Below, one piece after another: positions 1 to 8,026 of a stretch of 64,000 nt of DNA. The position numbers and the translations under genes are program-made. Under the pieces are notes generated by a model. The model saw only the letters and a list, made by a program, of their open reading frames with translations. It made no database searches and was not told the DNA's origin. Each line of letters starts with the position of its first letter. The first letter of the stretch is position 1. This DNA comes from Stenotrophomonas rhizophila (lineage in GTDB: Bacteria; Pseudomonadota; Gammaproteobacteria; Xanthomonadales; Xanthomonadaceae), in assembly GCF_020857975.1 (NCBI RefSeq), contig NZ_JACWUO010000004.1:1-64000 (forward strand), written 5' to 3'.

Positions 1-508
1 GCCGCAGGCCGAAGCAGAATGCCGCCCTTGCAGGCGGCATTCTCGTGGGTACCGGCCGTTGGCCGGTACGTCATGAACGCATCGGCCCGTTCGCGCGGCG
101 TGCCGACCAACGGTCGGCACCTACCAAAACGACAGCGTTACTGACGCAACGCTACGGCCGCAGGCCGAAGCAGAATGCCGCCCTTGCAGGCGGCATTCTC
201 GTGGGTACCGGCCGTTGGCCGGTACGTCATGAAGGCATCGGCCCATTCGCGCGGCGTGCCGACCAACGGTCGGCACCTACCGCGCCGCCACGATGCCGCC
301 CTTGCAGGCGGCATTCTCGTGGGTACCGGCCGTTGGCCGGTATGTCATGAACGCATCGGCCCGTTCGCGCGGCGTGCCGACCAACGGTCGGCACCTACCG
401 CGCACACCGGCACCACAATGCCGCCTTTGCAGGCGGCATTGTGGTGGGTACTGGTTGTCGGCCGACCACCGCTTTCCGGCAGGTGTCGACCGTTGGTCGG
501 CACGCCGC
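1..508. repeat. Tandem cluster of palindromic (SMAG-like) repeats
   Basis: About four head-to-tail copies of a 115-155 bp unit fill this gene-free stretch. Each unit holds a hairpin AATGCCGCC-cttgca-GGCGGCATT (first copy near 18-43), then a palindrome GTACCGGCCGTTGGCCGGTAC, then GTGCCGACCAACGGTCGGCAC followed by CTACC. Read on the minus strand the last part begins GTAG, the head of the SMAG repeats of Stenotrophomonas. Corresponding points of the hairpin fall near 19, 175, 293 and 418, so the spacing is irregular. The fourth copy is more diverged. Open frames across it exist on both strands only because the repeat lacks stops; I see no gene. The cluster abuts the stop codon of the LysR gene and may shape the 3' end of its transcript. 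Confidence 0.85.
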
Positions 509-1531
509 TCAACCCGCGGTAACAGTCTCCAGGATCCGCTTGCCGGCGGCCTGCATTTCCGCTTCGGCCTGGCTGCTCTGCTGCTTGGCGAACTTCGCAT
601 TCGGGCACTGCGCCAGCATGTAGTTGGCGTCGAAGTCGAGCTTGGCCACCAGGAAGTCGACGAAGGCGCGCACCTTCGGCGAGACCAGCCGGCCGCCGGC
701 GAACACCGCGTTGAAATCCACTTCCGGGCCGGTCCAGCCGGCCAGCACGCGGCGCACCATGCCCGATTCGACGAACGGCTTGGCCATCACATCGCCGGTC
801 AGCAGCAGGCCTTCGCCGCACACCAGCGCACCGTTCAACGCAGACGGATCGTTGGCCACCAGCAACGGATTGACCGGGAAATCGCGCAGCTCGCCGCCAT
901 TTTCGCCCAGTTGCCAGAAGAAACGGTTGTTGTTGAGGTTGCGTGCCTTGCGCATGGCCAGGATGCGGTGGAACTGCAGCTCATCGGGGTGCAGCGGTTC
1001 GCCGTAGCGTTCGATGTAGGCCGGGCTGGCGAACACCTGGGTACGCAGGCTGCCCAGCTTGCGCGCCACCAGGTTGGAGTCGGGCAGGGTGCCCACGCGC
1101 AGGGCCAGGTCGGCCTCGCCGGCGATCAGGTCCAGCTTCTCGTTGCCCAGGTGCATGTCCAGCTGGATTTCCGGGTACTGCGCATGGAACTCGCCCAGCA
1201 ACGGTGCGATCCAGGTGATGCCGATCGAATAGGGCACGGTGAAACGCAGCCAGCCGCGCGGGCCGGACTGCAACTGGTTGACCGCGCCTTCGGCTTCTTC
1301 CAGTTCGCGCGCGATGCGCTGGCAATGCTCGTGGTAGACCGAACCGGCCTCGGTCAGGCCCAGCCGGCGGGTGGTCCGGTGCAGCAGGCGGGCGCCAAGC
1401 CGGGTTTCCAGTTCCTGCACCTTGCGGCTGACCGTGGTCTTGGGCAGGCCGAGCGCATTGGCGGCGGCGATGAAGCTGCCTTGCTCGACCACTTTGACGA
1501 AGATCAGCGTGTCGTTGAGATCGTGGGCCAT
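509..1531 (-). CDS. smeRv: LysR-family regulator, SmeRv-like
   Basis: A 340-residue LysR-type transcription factor. The N-terminal winged helix-turn-helix is clear (about residues 15-65, with GSFIAAANALGLPKTTVSRK), followed by a linker helix and a periplasmic-binding-protein-like effector domain. The gene is divergent from an operon ordered SDR-MFP-RND-SDR-OMP, which is the arrangement known for SmeRv and SmeU1VWU2X in S. maltophilia, where this regulator controls the pump. The ATG at 1531 puts the HTH at the normal distance from the N-terminus. At 340 residues it is somewhat longer than the usual 300. Family is certain; the symbol rests on neighbourhood. Confidence 0.88.
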   Translation of the reverse strand: MAHDLNDTLIFVKVVEQGSFIAAANALGLPKTTVSRKVQELETRLGARLLHRTTRRLGLTEAGSVYHEHCQRIARELEEAEGAVNQLQSGPRGWLRFTVPYSIGITWIAPLLGEFHAQYPEIQLDMHLGNEKLDLIAGEADLALRVGTLPDSNLVARKLGSLRTQVFASPAYIERYGEPLHPDELQFHRILAMRKARNLNNNRFFWQLGENGGELRDFPVNPLLVANDPSALNGALVCGEGLLLTGDVMAKPFVESGMVRRVLAGWTGPEVDFNAVFAGGRLVSPKVRAFVDFLVAKLDFDANYMLAQCPNAKFAKQQSSQAEAEMQAAGKRILETVTAG

Positions 1532-1598
1532 GACGGAGTCCGATGTCGGGGGAGGGGGAGCGGTAGGGTGCCCGAAAGATTGTGCCGGGGACGGGACG

Positions 1599-1647
1599 AT
1601 TATTCCCCTTAATCAGGACTAATCAAGTGGGAGTTTGAGGACTAATC
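1599..1647. promoter_or_regulatory. Candidate LysR operator between smeRv and smeU1
   Basis: In the 372 bp divergent spacer there is an inverted repeat ATTA-N7-TAAT at 1599-1613, which fits the T-N11-A pattern of LysR boxes. It is followed by two direct copies of AGGACTAATC at 1615-1624 and 1638-1647, 23 bp apart, about two helical turns. This is the usual form of a LysR recognition plus activation site and lies near the smeRv start. The assignment to SmeRv is inference. Confidence 0.5.
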
Positions 1648-1679
1648 TGGCGCCATTCCCGAATTGAAGGACGACAACC

Positions 1680-1907
1680 ATGTGGTTGCGGAACATTCTT
1701 GGCCGTGTACTCAGCGGCCGCAAAGCCCCTCTGGACCTGGCCATGACCGTAGAGAAGCGTGCTCCGCGCTTCTCCCACAAGGCTTTTGGTGAGTTCACCC
1801 CGCCCGCCAACCTGCAGCGCGGCGGCAGCCTGCGCCTGGGTGCCCGCCATGGTGACCGACTGGGTCGGATTGGGATTATCCCGGCGACGGGAGTGAAAGT
1901 CCCATGA
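1680..1907 (+). CDS. Possible 75-residue leader ORF ahead of smeU1 (doubtful)
   Basis: An ATG at 1680 sits 8 bases after GAAGGA, a fair ribosome binding site, and opens a 75-codon frame. Its TGA overlaps the smeU1 ATG as ATGA (1904-1907), the classic layout for translational coupling. The product starts MWLRNILGRVLSGRK, is rich in Arg and Gly, and resembles nothing I know. An 8 bp hairpin (GAGAAGCG/CGCTTCTC) lies inside it near 1750-1772. It may simply be an open frame in a long 5' leader. Confidence 0.25.
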   Translation: MWLRNILGRVLSGRKAPLDLAMTVEKRAPRFSHKAFGEFTPPANLQRGGSLRLGARHGDRLGRIGIIPATGVKVP

Positions 1908-2677
1908 GTGGGATGCTGGCCCCGGAGGTACTGGTGCTGGGCGGCACCGGCGCCGTCGGCCAGGGCATCGTGGCCGCCCTGCTGGAGGCCGGCAGCCCGG
2001 TGCTGGTGGTCGGCCGCGACCCCGCGCGGCTGGCCGCCCTGCAGGACCAGTTCGCCGATGAGCCGGGCTTGGAAACCCTGCTCGGTTCGCTCGGCGACGA
2101 TGGTTCGGCGCGTACCGTGGCCGAACGCCTGCTGCTGCGCCGGCGCACGCTGGCGGCGGTGGTCGATGCGATGGGCGGGCCGTACAACCGTGGCCGGGTC
2201 ACCGACCGCAGCGGCGATGCGCTGCTGCAGGCGCTGCAGGCCGACGTGATGCCGCACGTGCATGCCGGCCGCCATCTGCTGCCGTTGTTGCGCGCGGGCA
2301 AGCAGGCGCGCCGTTACGTGCTGGTCGGCGGCCCGGCCGGCTACAAGCCGTGGGCCGGCCACGGCGAGTCGTCCATCACCATGTCCACCACGCGCATGTA
2401 CGCGCAGGTGCTGCACCAGGAAGCGCAGGCGCTGGGCGTGCGCGCGCAGATGCTGGAAGTGTGCAACCCGGTGTGCACCCCGGCCAATGCGGCCAATGCC
2501 TGCATCGAATGGCCCAGCGCGCTGCTGGTCGGGCGCCGCGTGGTTTCGCTGCTGGACAACTGTACGGACAACCGCGCCATCGTGCGCTGCGACGCGCGCG
2601 ATGCCGAACTGCCGCGCGGGCTGCTGCACCTGGACTGGCCTCCCCCGACGTCGCGCGATACCGCCGGCGCTGCTTGA
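1904..2677 (+). CDS. smeU1: SDR-like NAD(P)-binding protein, SmeU1-like
   Basis: A 257-residue Rossmann-fold protein of the short-chain dehydrogenase/reductase superfamily. The dinucleotide-binding loop GGTGAVGQG is at residues 13-21 and an Arg after beta-2 (VVGRDPARLAAL) suggests NADP preference. I do not find the canonical catalytic YxxxK: the equivalent stretch reads TTRMYAQVLHQE, so it may be an atypical or non-catalytic member. It is the first gene of the efflux operon, 82-91 bp before the membrane fusion gene, the place of SmeU1. The substrate is unknown; a role in redox stress or in modifying a pump substrate is inference. Confidence 0.8.
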   Translation: MSGMLAPEVLVLGGTGAVGQGIVAALLEAGSPVLVVGRDPARLAALQDQFADEPGLETLLGSLGDDGSARTVAERLLLRRRTLAAVVDAMGGPYNRGRVTDRSGDALLQALQADVMPHVHAGRHLLPLLRAGKQARRYVLVGGPAGYKPWAGHGESSITMSTTRMYAQVLHQEAQALGVRAQMLEVCNPVCTPANAANACIEWPSALLVGRRVVSLLDNCTDNRAIVRCDARDAELPRGLLHLDWPPPTSRDTAGAA

Positions 2678-2768
2678 CCTCTACCAAGGTTCAGGTCGCA
2701 GGCTATGCGCCCGGTTCCTCCCCCCCTTTCGTTTTCGTCTCACCACCCCTTCCGTATGGATGCATGTC

Positions 2769-3986
2769 ATGACCTCTAACAACCCCACCCCGCACCGCTT
2801 CACCCGACGGCTGACCATGGCCAGCGTGTCCATCCTCGCCGCCGCCGTGCTGGCCGCCTGCAGTGGCGGCCACGCCGAGGAAGCCGGCATGCCGCCGCCG
2901 CCGCAGGTCAGTGCCGCCCCGGTGCTGATCAAGCCGGTCAGCCAGTGGGACGATTTCAGCGGCCGCGTTGAGGCGGTGGAGAGCGTCGAGCTGCGCCCGC
3001 GCGTGTCCGGCTATATCGACAAGGTCAACTACGTCGAAGGCGACGAAGTGAAGAAGGGCGACGTGCTGTTCACCATCGACGCGCGCAGCTACCAGGCCGA
3101 GTACGACCGCGCCCGCGCCGAGCTGGCCCGCGCCCGCACCCAGGCCGCGCTGGCGCGCAGCGAGTCCGAGCGCGCCAAGAAGCTGTCCGACCAGCAGGCC
3201 ATCTCCACCGAAACCTGGGAGCAGCGCCGCGCCGCGGCCGACCAGGCCGGTGCCGGTGTGCAGGCTGCGCAGGCCGCGCTGGATGCGGCCGCGCTGAACC
3301 TGGAGTTCACCAAGGTACGTGCGCCGATCAGCGGCCGCGCCGGCCGGGCGATGGTCACCGCCGGCAACCTGGTCACCGCCGGCGACAGCGCCAGCGTGCT
3401 GACCACGCTGGTGTCGCTGGACAAGGTGTTTGTCTACTTCGATGCCGACGAAGGCACCTTCCTGCGCTATGCGCAGATGGCGCGCAACGGCGAACGCCCG
3501 AGCGAGCGCGACAGCGACCTGCCGGTGAAGGTCGGCCTGTCCGGCGAAGCGGGCTTCCCGCACGAAGGCAAGGTCGACTTCCTGGACAACCAGGTTACCC
3601 GCAGTACCGGCACCATCCGTGTCCGCGCGCTGCTGGACAACGCCGACCGCGCCTTCACCCCGGGCCTGTTCGCACGCGTGCAGCTGCTCGGCAGCGGCCA
3701 GTTCCAGGCCATGCTGATCGACGAGAAGGCCGTGTTGACCGACCAGGACCGCAAGTTCGTCTACGTGGTCGGCAAGGACGGCAAGGCCGAACGCCGCGAC
3801 GTGCAGCTTGGCCGCAACGCCGAGGGCCTGCGCATCGTCGAGCAGGGTTTGAAGGCCGGCGACCGGGTGATCATCGACGGCGTGCAGAAAGTCTTCATGC
3901 CCGGCATGCCGGTCCAGGCCAAGGTGGTCCCGATGCAGCCGGCCGCCGGCACCGTTGCCCCGAAAGCCACCGCCGCACTGAACTGA
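2769..3986 (+). CDS. smeV: RND efflux periplasmic adaptor lipoprotein, SmeV-like
   Basis: Membrane fusion (adaptor) subunit of a tripartite RND pump, about 405 residues. A signal peptide ends in the lipobox LAAC (SILAAAVLAACSGG), predicting an inner-membrane-anchored lipoprotein. A biotinyl-lipoyl motif pair flanks a helical hairpin (EYDRARAELARARTQAALARSE through the QAALDAAALNLEFTKVRAP part), followed by beta-barrel and membrane-proximal domains. Two in-frame ATGs (2760 and 2769) are possible; 2769 gives MTSNNPTP. It lies between smeU1 and the RND transporter and should bridge the latter to SmeX. Confidence 0.88.
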   Translation: MTSNNPTPHRFTRRLTMASVSILAAAVLAACSGGHAEEAGMPPPPQVSAAPVLIKPVSQWDDFSGRVEAVESVELRPRVSGYIDKVNYVEGDEVKKGDVLFTIDARSYQAEYDRARAELARARTQAALARSESERAKKLSDQQAISTETWEQRRAAADQAGAGVQAAQAALDAAALNLEFTKVRAPISGRAGRAMVTAGNLVTAGDSASVLTTLVSLDKVFVYFDADEGTFLRYAQMARNGERPSERDSDLPVKVGLSGEAGFPHEGKVDFLDNQVTRSTGTIRVRALLDNADRAFTPGLFARVQLLGSGQFQAMLIDEKAVLTDQDRKFVYVVGKDGKAERRDVQLGRNAEGLRIVEQGLKAGDRVIIDGVQKVFMPGMPVQAKVVPMQPAAGTVAPKATAALN

Positions 3987-4001
3987 TCTTCCCTCGCTGA
4001 C

Positions 4002-4046
4002 GCCCCGTGCGGGGCTGCCTGCCTCCGCTGTCGCCTGCGACAGCGG
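4002..4046. repeat. Two intercistronic hairpins between smeV and smeW
   Basis: The 106 bp gap contains GCCCC-gtgc-GGGGC (4002-4015) and a perfect 9 bp stem CCGCTGTCG-cctg-CGACAGCGG (4025-4046). No T-run follows either, so they look like mRNA-stabilising or processing hairpins inside the operon rather than terminators. They could tune the adaptor-to-transporter ratio; that is inference. Confidence 0.65.
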
Positions 4047-4092
4047 CAGGGGCCCTGCACGCCGGTGTCGGCGAACACCCAGGAATCCACCC

Positions 4093-7000
4093 ATGGACTT
4101 TTCCCGTTTTTTCATTGACAGGCCGATCTTCGCGGCGGTGCTGTCGATCGTGATCTTCGCCGCAGGCCTGATCGCGATCCCCATGCTGCCGATCAGCGAG
4201 TATCCCGAAGTGGTGCCGCCGTCGGTGGTAGTGCGCACGGTGTACCCCGGCGCCAACCCCAAGGTGATCGCCGAAACCGTGGCCACGCCACTGGAAGAGG
4301 CGATCAACGGCGTGGAGGACATGATGTACATCAAGTCCGTCGCCGGCTCCGACGGCGTGCTGCAGATGACCGTGACCTTCCGCCCGGGCACCGACCCGGA
4401 CGAAGCCGCGGTCAAGGTGCAGAACCGCGTCGCCCAGGCGCAGGCGCGCCTGCCCGAGGACGTGCGCCGCCAGGGTGTGTCCACCCAGAAGCAGTCGCCG
4501 ACCTTCCTGATGGTGGTGCACCTGACCTCGCCGGACGGCAAGTACGACTCGCTGTACCTGCGCAACTATGCCCGCCTGCACGTCAAGGATGCCCTGGCGC
4601 GCCTGCAGGGCGTGGGCGATGCGCAGATGTTCGGCGGCGGCGACTACGCCATGCGCGCCTGGCTGGACCCGGACAAGATCGCCGCGCGCGGCCTGACCGC
4701 CAGCGACGTGGTGCGTGCGATGCGCGAGCAGAACGTGCAGGTTTCGGCCGGCCAGCTCGGCGCCGAGCCGATGCCGAGCAGCGACTTCCTGACCCTGATC
4801 AACGCCCAGGGCCGCCTGCGCAGCGAGCAGGAATTCCGCGACATCGTGCTCAAGGCCGGTGATGACGGTGAAGTGGTGCGCCTGTCCGATGTCGCCCGCC
4901 TGGAACTGGGCGCCGGCGACTACACGCTGCGCTCGCAGCTGGACGGCAAGAACGCGGTCGGTATCGGTATCTTCCAGGCCCCGGGCGCCAACGCGCTGGA
5001 AATCCGCGACTCGGTCATCCACACCATGGACGAGCTGACCAAGCAGTTCCCGGCCGGCGTGAAGTACGAGGCGGTGTACGACACCACCATCTTCGTGCGC
5101 GACTCGGTCAAGGCCGTGGTCTCCACCCTGCTGGAAGCCATCGCGCTGGTGGTGCTGGTGGTGATCCTGTTCCTGCAGACCTGGCGCGCCTCGATCATTC
5201 CGTTGATCGCCGTGCCGGTGTCCATCGTCGGTACGTTTGCGGCGCTGTATGTGCTGGGCTTCTCGATCAACACCCTGACCCTGTTCGGGCTGGTGCTGGC
5301 GATCGGCATCGTGGTCGATGACGCGATCGTGGTGGTGGAAAACGTCGAGCGCAACATTGAAGAAGGCCTGACCCCGCTGGCTGCGGCCCATCAGGCGATG
5401 CGTGAAGTGTCCGGGCCGATCGTGGCGATCGCGCTGGTGCTGTGCGCGGTGTTCGTGCCGATGGCGTTCCTGTCCGGCGTGACCGGTGCGTTCTACAAGC
5501 AGTTCGCCGTCACCATCGCGATCTCGACGGTGATCTCGGCGATCAACTCGCTGACCCTGTCGCCGGCCCTGGCCGCGCGCCTGCTCAAGCCGCACGGTGC
5601 GCCGAAGGATGGCCTGACCCGCGTGATCGATCGGCTGTTCGGCTGGATCTTCCGTCCGTTCAACCGCTTCTTCAAGTCCAGCTCGGAGAAGTACGAAGGT
5701 GGCGTGTCGAAGATCCTCGGCCGTCGTGGCGCGGTGTTCGTGGTGTACGCCGGCCTGCTGCTGGCCACCGGCCTGATGTTCAAGGCGGTGCCGGCCGGCT
5801 TCATCCCGACCCAGGACAAGCTGTACCTGATCGCCGGCGTGAAGCTGCCGGAAGGCTCTTCGATCGCACGCACCGACGCCATGCTGGCCAAGGTCGCCGA
5901 GATCGCGCGCAACACCGATGGCGTGGCGCACACGATCCAGTTCCCCGGCCTGAACGCACTGCAGTTCACCAACACGCCCAACACCGGTGTGGCCTTCGTT
6001 CCGCTCAAGCCGTTCAGTGAGCGCAAGGGCCGTACCGCTGCGCAGATCAATGCCGAAATCAACGCCAAGATCGCCGGGCTGCAGGAGGGCTTCGCGTTCT
6101 CCATGATGCCGCCGCCGATCCTCGGCCTGGGCAACGGCAACGGCTACCAGATGTTCATCCAGGACCGCGGCAACCTCGGCTACGGCGCGCTGCAGACGGC
6201 AGTGAGCTCGATGCAGGGTGCGGTCGCGCAGACCCCGGGCATGGCGTTCCCGATCACCAGCTACCAGGCCAACGTGCCGCAGCTGGATGCCGAAGTGGAT
6301 CGGGTCAAGGCCAAGGCCCAGGGCGTGGAACTGACCGAGTTGTTCGACACGCTGCAGACCTACCTGGGTTCGGCGTACGTGAACGACTTCAACCAGTTCG
6401 GTCGTACCTGGCAGGTGATCGCCCAGGCCGACGGCCAGTTCCGCGACAGCGTGGAAGACATCAGTCGCCTGCGTACCCGCAACAACCGCGGCGAGATGGT
6501 GCCGATCGGCTCGATGGTGACCGTGAAGGAAACCTACGGCCCGGACCCGGTGCTGCGCTTCAACGGTTACCCGGCCGCCGACCTGGCCGGCGAAGCCGAT
6601 CCGCGCATGCTGTCCTCGGCCGAGGCCATGGCCAAGCTGACCGACATCGCCGGCAAGGTATTGCCGGTGGGCATGACCACCGAGTGGACCGACCTGAGCT
6701 ACCAGCAGGCCACCCAGGGCAAGGCCGCCTTCATCGTGTTCCCGGTGGCCATCCTGCTGGCGTTCCTGGTGCTGGCCGCGCTGTATGAAAGCTGGTCGCT
6801 GCCGCTGGCGGTGATCCTGATCGTACCGATGACTCTGCTGTCGGCGCTGTTCGGCGTGTGGGCCACCGGCGGCGACAACAACGTGTTCGTGCAGGTCGGC
6901 CTGGTGGTGCTGATGGGCCTGGCGTGCAAGAACGCGATCCTAATCGTCGAGTTCGCCCGCGAGCTGGAAATGGGCGGCAAGGGCATCGTCGAGGCTGCGC

Positions 7001-7263
7001 TGGAAGCCTGCCGCCTGCGTCTGCGCCCGATCGTGATGACTTCCATCGCCTTCATCGCCGGCACCATTCCGCTGGTGCTCTCGCATGGCGCCGGTGCGGA
7101 AGTCCGCTCGGTGACCGGTATCACGGTGTTCGCCGGCATGCTGGGCGTCACCCTGTTCGGCCTGTTCCTGACCCCGGTGTTCTACGTGGCCCTGCGCAAG
7201 TTCGTCAGCCGTAATGGCGGCGGGCAGCTGGTGACCCACGGCGAGCCGACCATCCACCATTGA
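4093..7263 (+). CDS. smeW: RND multidrug efflux transporter, SmeW-like
   Basis: Inner-membrane proton-driven pump of the HAE-1 family, 1056 residues, the normal length. The N-terminus MDFSRFFIDRPIFAAVLSIVIF is the typical first membrane helix. The central helices carry the proton-relay Asp pair in GIVVDDAIVVVENVERN (about residue 410). The second repeat has VLMGLACKNAILIVEFARE and RLRPIVMTSIAFIAGTIPL. Two large periplasmic loops lie between helices 1-2 and 7-8. In S. maltophilia the SmeVWX pump exports chloramphenicol, quinolones and tetracyclines when overproduced; the same range here is inferred from family and context. Confidence 0.9.
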   Translation: MDFSRFFIDRPIFAAVLSIVIFAAGLIAIPMLPISEYPEVVPPSVVVRTVYPGANPKVIAETVATPLEEAINGVEDMMYIKSVAGSDGVLQMTVTFRPGTDPDEAAVKVQNRVAQAQARLPEDVRRQGVSTQKQSPTFLMVVHLTSPDGKYDSLYLRNYARLHVKDALARLQGVGDAQMFGGGDYAMRAWLDPDKIAARGLTASDVVRAMREQNVQVSAGQLGAEPMPSSDFLTLINAQGRLRSEQEFRDIVLKAGDDGEVVRLSDVARLELGAGDYTLRSQLDGKNAVGIGIFQAPGANALEIRDSVIHTMDELTKQFPAGVKYEAVYDTTIFVRDSVKAVVSTLLEAIALVVLVVILFLQTWRASIIPLIAVPVSIVGTFAALYVLGFSINTLTLFGLVLAIGIVVDDAIVVVENVERNIEEGLTPLAAAHQAMREVSGPIVAIALVLCAVFVPMAFLSGVTGAFYKQFAVTIAISTVISAINSLTLSPALAARLLKPHGAPKDGLTRVIDRLFGWIFRPFNRFFKSSSEKYEGGVSKILGRRGAVFVVYAGLLLATGLMFKAVPAGFIPTQDKLYLIAGVKLPEGSSIARTDAMLAKVAEIARNTDGVAHTIQFPGLNALQFTNTPNTGVAFVPLKPFSERKGRTAAQINAEINAKIAGLQEGFAFSMMPPPILGLGNGNGYQMFIQDRGNLGYGALQTAVSSMQGAVAQTPGMAFPITSYQANVPQLDAEVDRVKAKAQGVELTELFDTLQTYLGSAYVNDFNQFGRTWQVIAQADGQFRDSVEDISRLRTRNNRGEMVPIGSMVTVKETYGPDPVLRFNGYPAADLAGEADPRMLSSAEAMAKLTDIAGKVLPVGMTTEWTDLSYQQATQGKAAFIVFPVAILLAFLVLAALYESWSLPLAVILIVPMTLLSALFGVWATGGDNNVFVQVGLVVLMGLACKNAILIVEFARELEMGGKGIVEAALEACRLRLRPIVMTSIAFIAGTIPLVLSHGAGAEVRSVTGITVFAGMLGVTLFGLFLTPVFYVALRKFVSRNGGGQLVTHGEPTIHH

Positions 7264-7288
7264 TCGCTTCCCCCGCGAGGTTTTTTAC

Positions 7289-8026
7289 ATGAATACCGCT
7301 ACCCAAAAGATTGCCCTGGTCACCGGTGCCACCCGCGGCATCGGCCTGGAAACGGTGCGCCAGCTGGCCCAGGCCGGCGTGCACACCCTGCTGGCCGGGC
7401 GCAAGCGTGATGTGGCCGTGGCCGAAGCACTGAAGCTGCAGGCCGAAGGCCTGCCGGTCGAGGCGATCCAGCTCGACGTGGGCGATGCGGCCAGCATTGC
7501 CGCCGCCGTGCAGACCGTGACCGAGCGTCACGGCCGCCTGGACATCCTGGTCAACAACGCCGGCATCCTGCTCGACGACATCAAGCTGGCGCCGTCGGCG
7601 CAGACCCTGCAGACCTGGCGCGACACCTTCGACACCAACGTGTTCGCGGTGATCGCCGTGACCCAGGCCTTCCTGCCGCTGGTCAACGCCTCGCCGGCCG
7701 GCCGCATCGTCAACGTGTCCAGCATCCTCGGCTCGCTGACCCTGCACAGCCAGCCCGGTTCGCCGATCTACGGCTTTGCGGTGCCGGCCTACAACGCCTC
7801 CAAGAGCGCGGTGAACGCCTGGACCGTGCAGCTGGCCTATGAGCTGCGCGAGAGCACCACCAAGGTCAACACCGTGCACCCGGGCTATGTGAAGACCGAC
7901 ATGAACGGTGGCGAGGGCGAGATCGAAATCAGCGAAGGCGCACGTTCCAGCGTCGGCATGGCGCTGATCGGTGCCGACGGCCCCAACGGCAGCTTCACCT
8001 ACCTGGGTGAGGTGCTGCCATGGTGA
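7289..8026 (+). CDS. smeU2: SDR family oxidoreductase, SmeU2-like
   Basis: A 245-residue classical short-chain dehydrogenase. It has TGATRGIG at residues 12-19 (cofactor binding), LVNNAGIL near residue 88, the catalytic Ser in VNVSSILGS, and the Tyr/Lys pair in PAYNASKSAVN near residue 171; after it comes VHPGYVKTDMN. All catalytic residues are therefore present, unlike SmeU1. GAGG lies 8 bases before the ATG. Its last codons overlap the smeX start (ATGGTGA), so the two are translationally coupled. An SDR placed between the RND and outer membrane genes is the signature of the smeVWX-type operon. Substrate unknown. Confidence 0.87.
   Translation: MNTATQKIALVTGATRGIGLETVRQLAQAGVHTLLAGRKRDVAVAEALKLQAEGLPVEAIQLDVGDAASIAAAVQTVTERHGRLDILVNNAGILLDDIKLAPSAQTLQTWRDTFDTNVFAVIAVTQAFLPLVNASPAGRIVNVSSILGSLTLHSQPGSPIYGFAVPAYNASKSAVNAWTVQLAYELRESTTKVNTVHPGYVKTDMNGGEGEIEISEGARSSVGMALIGADGPNGSFTYLGEVLPW

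Noticed and set aside
1..508. CRISPR array
   Set aside because: Units contain palindromes and are nearly identical throughout; there are no unique spacers of constant length and no cas genes.
1680..1907. N-terminal extension of SmeU1
   Set aside because: It is in a different frame from smeU1 (ATGA overlap), so at best a separate leader ORF.
4093..5931. Long minus-strand frames over smeW
   Set aside because: High-GC shadow frames; His/Gln/Arg-rich products with no family features, while the + strand gene is unmistakable.
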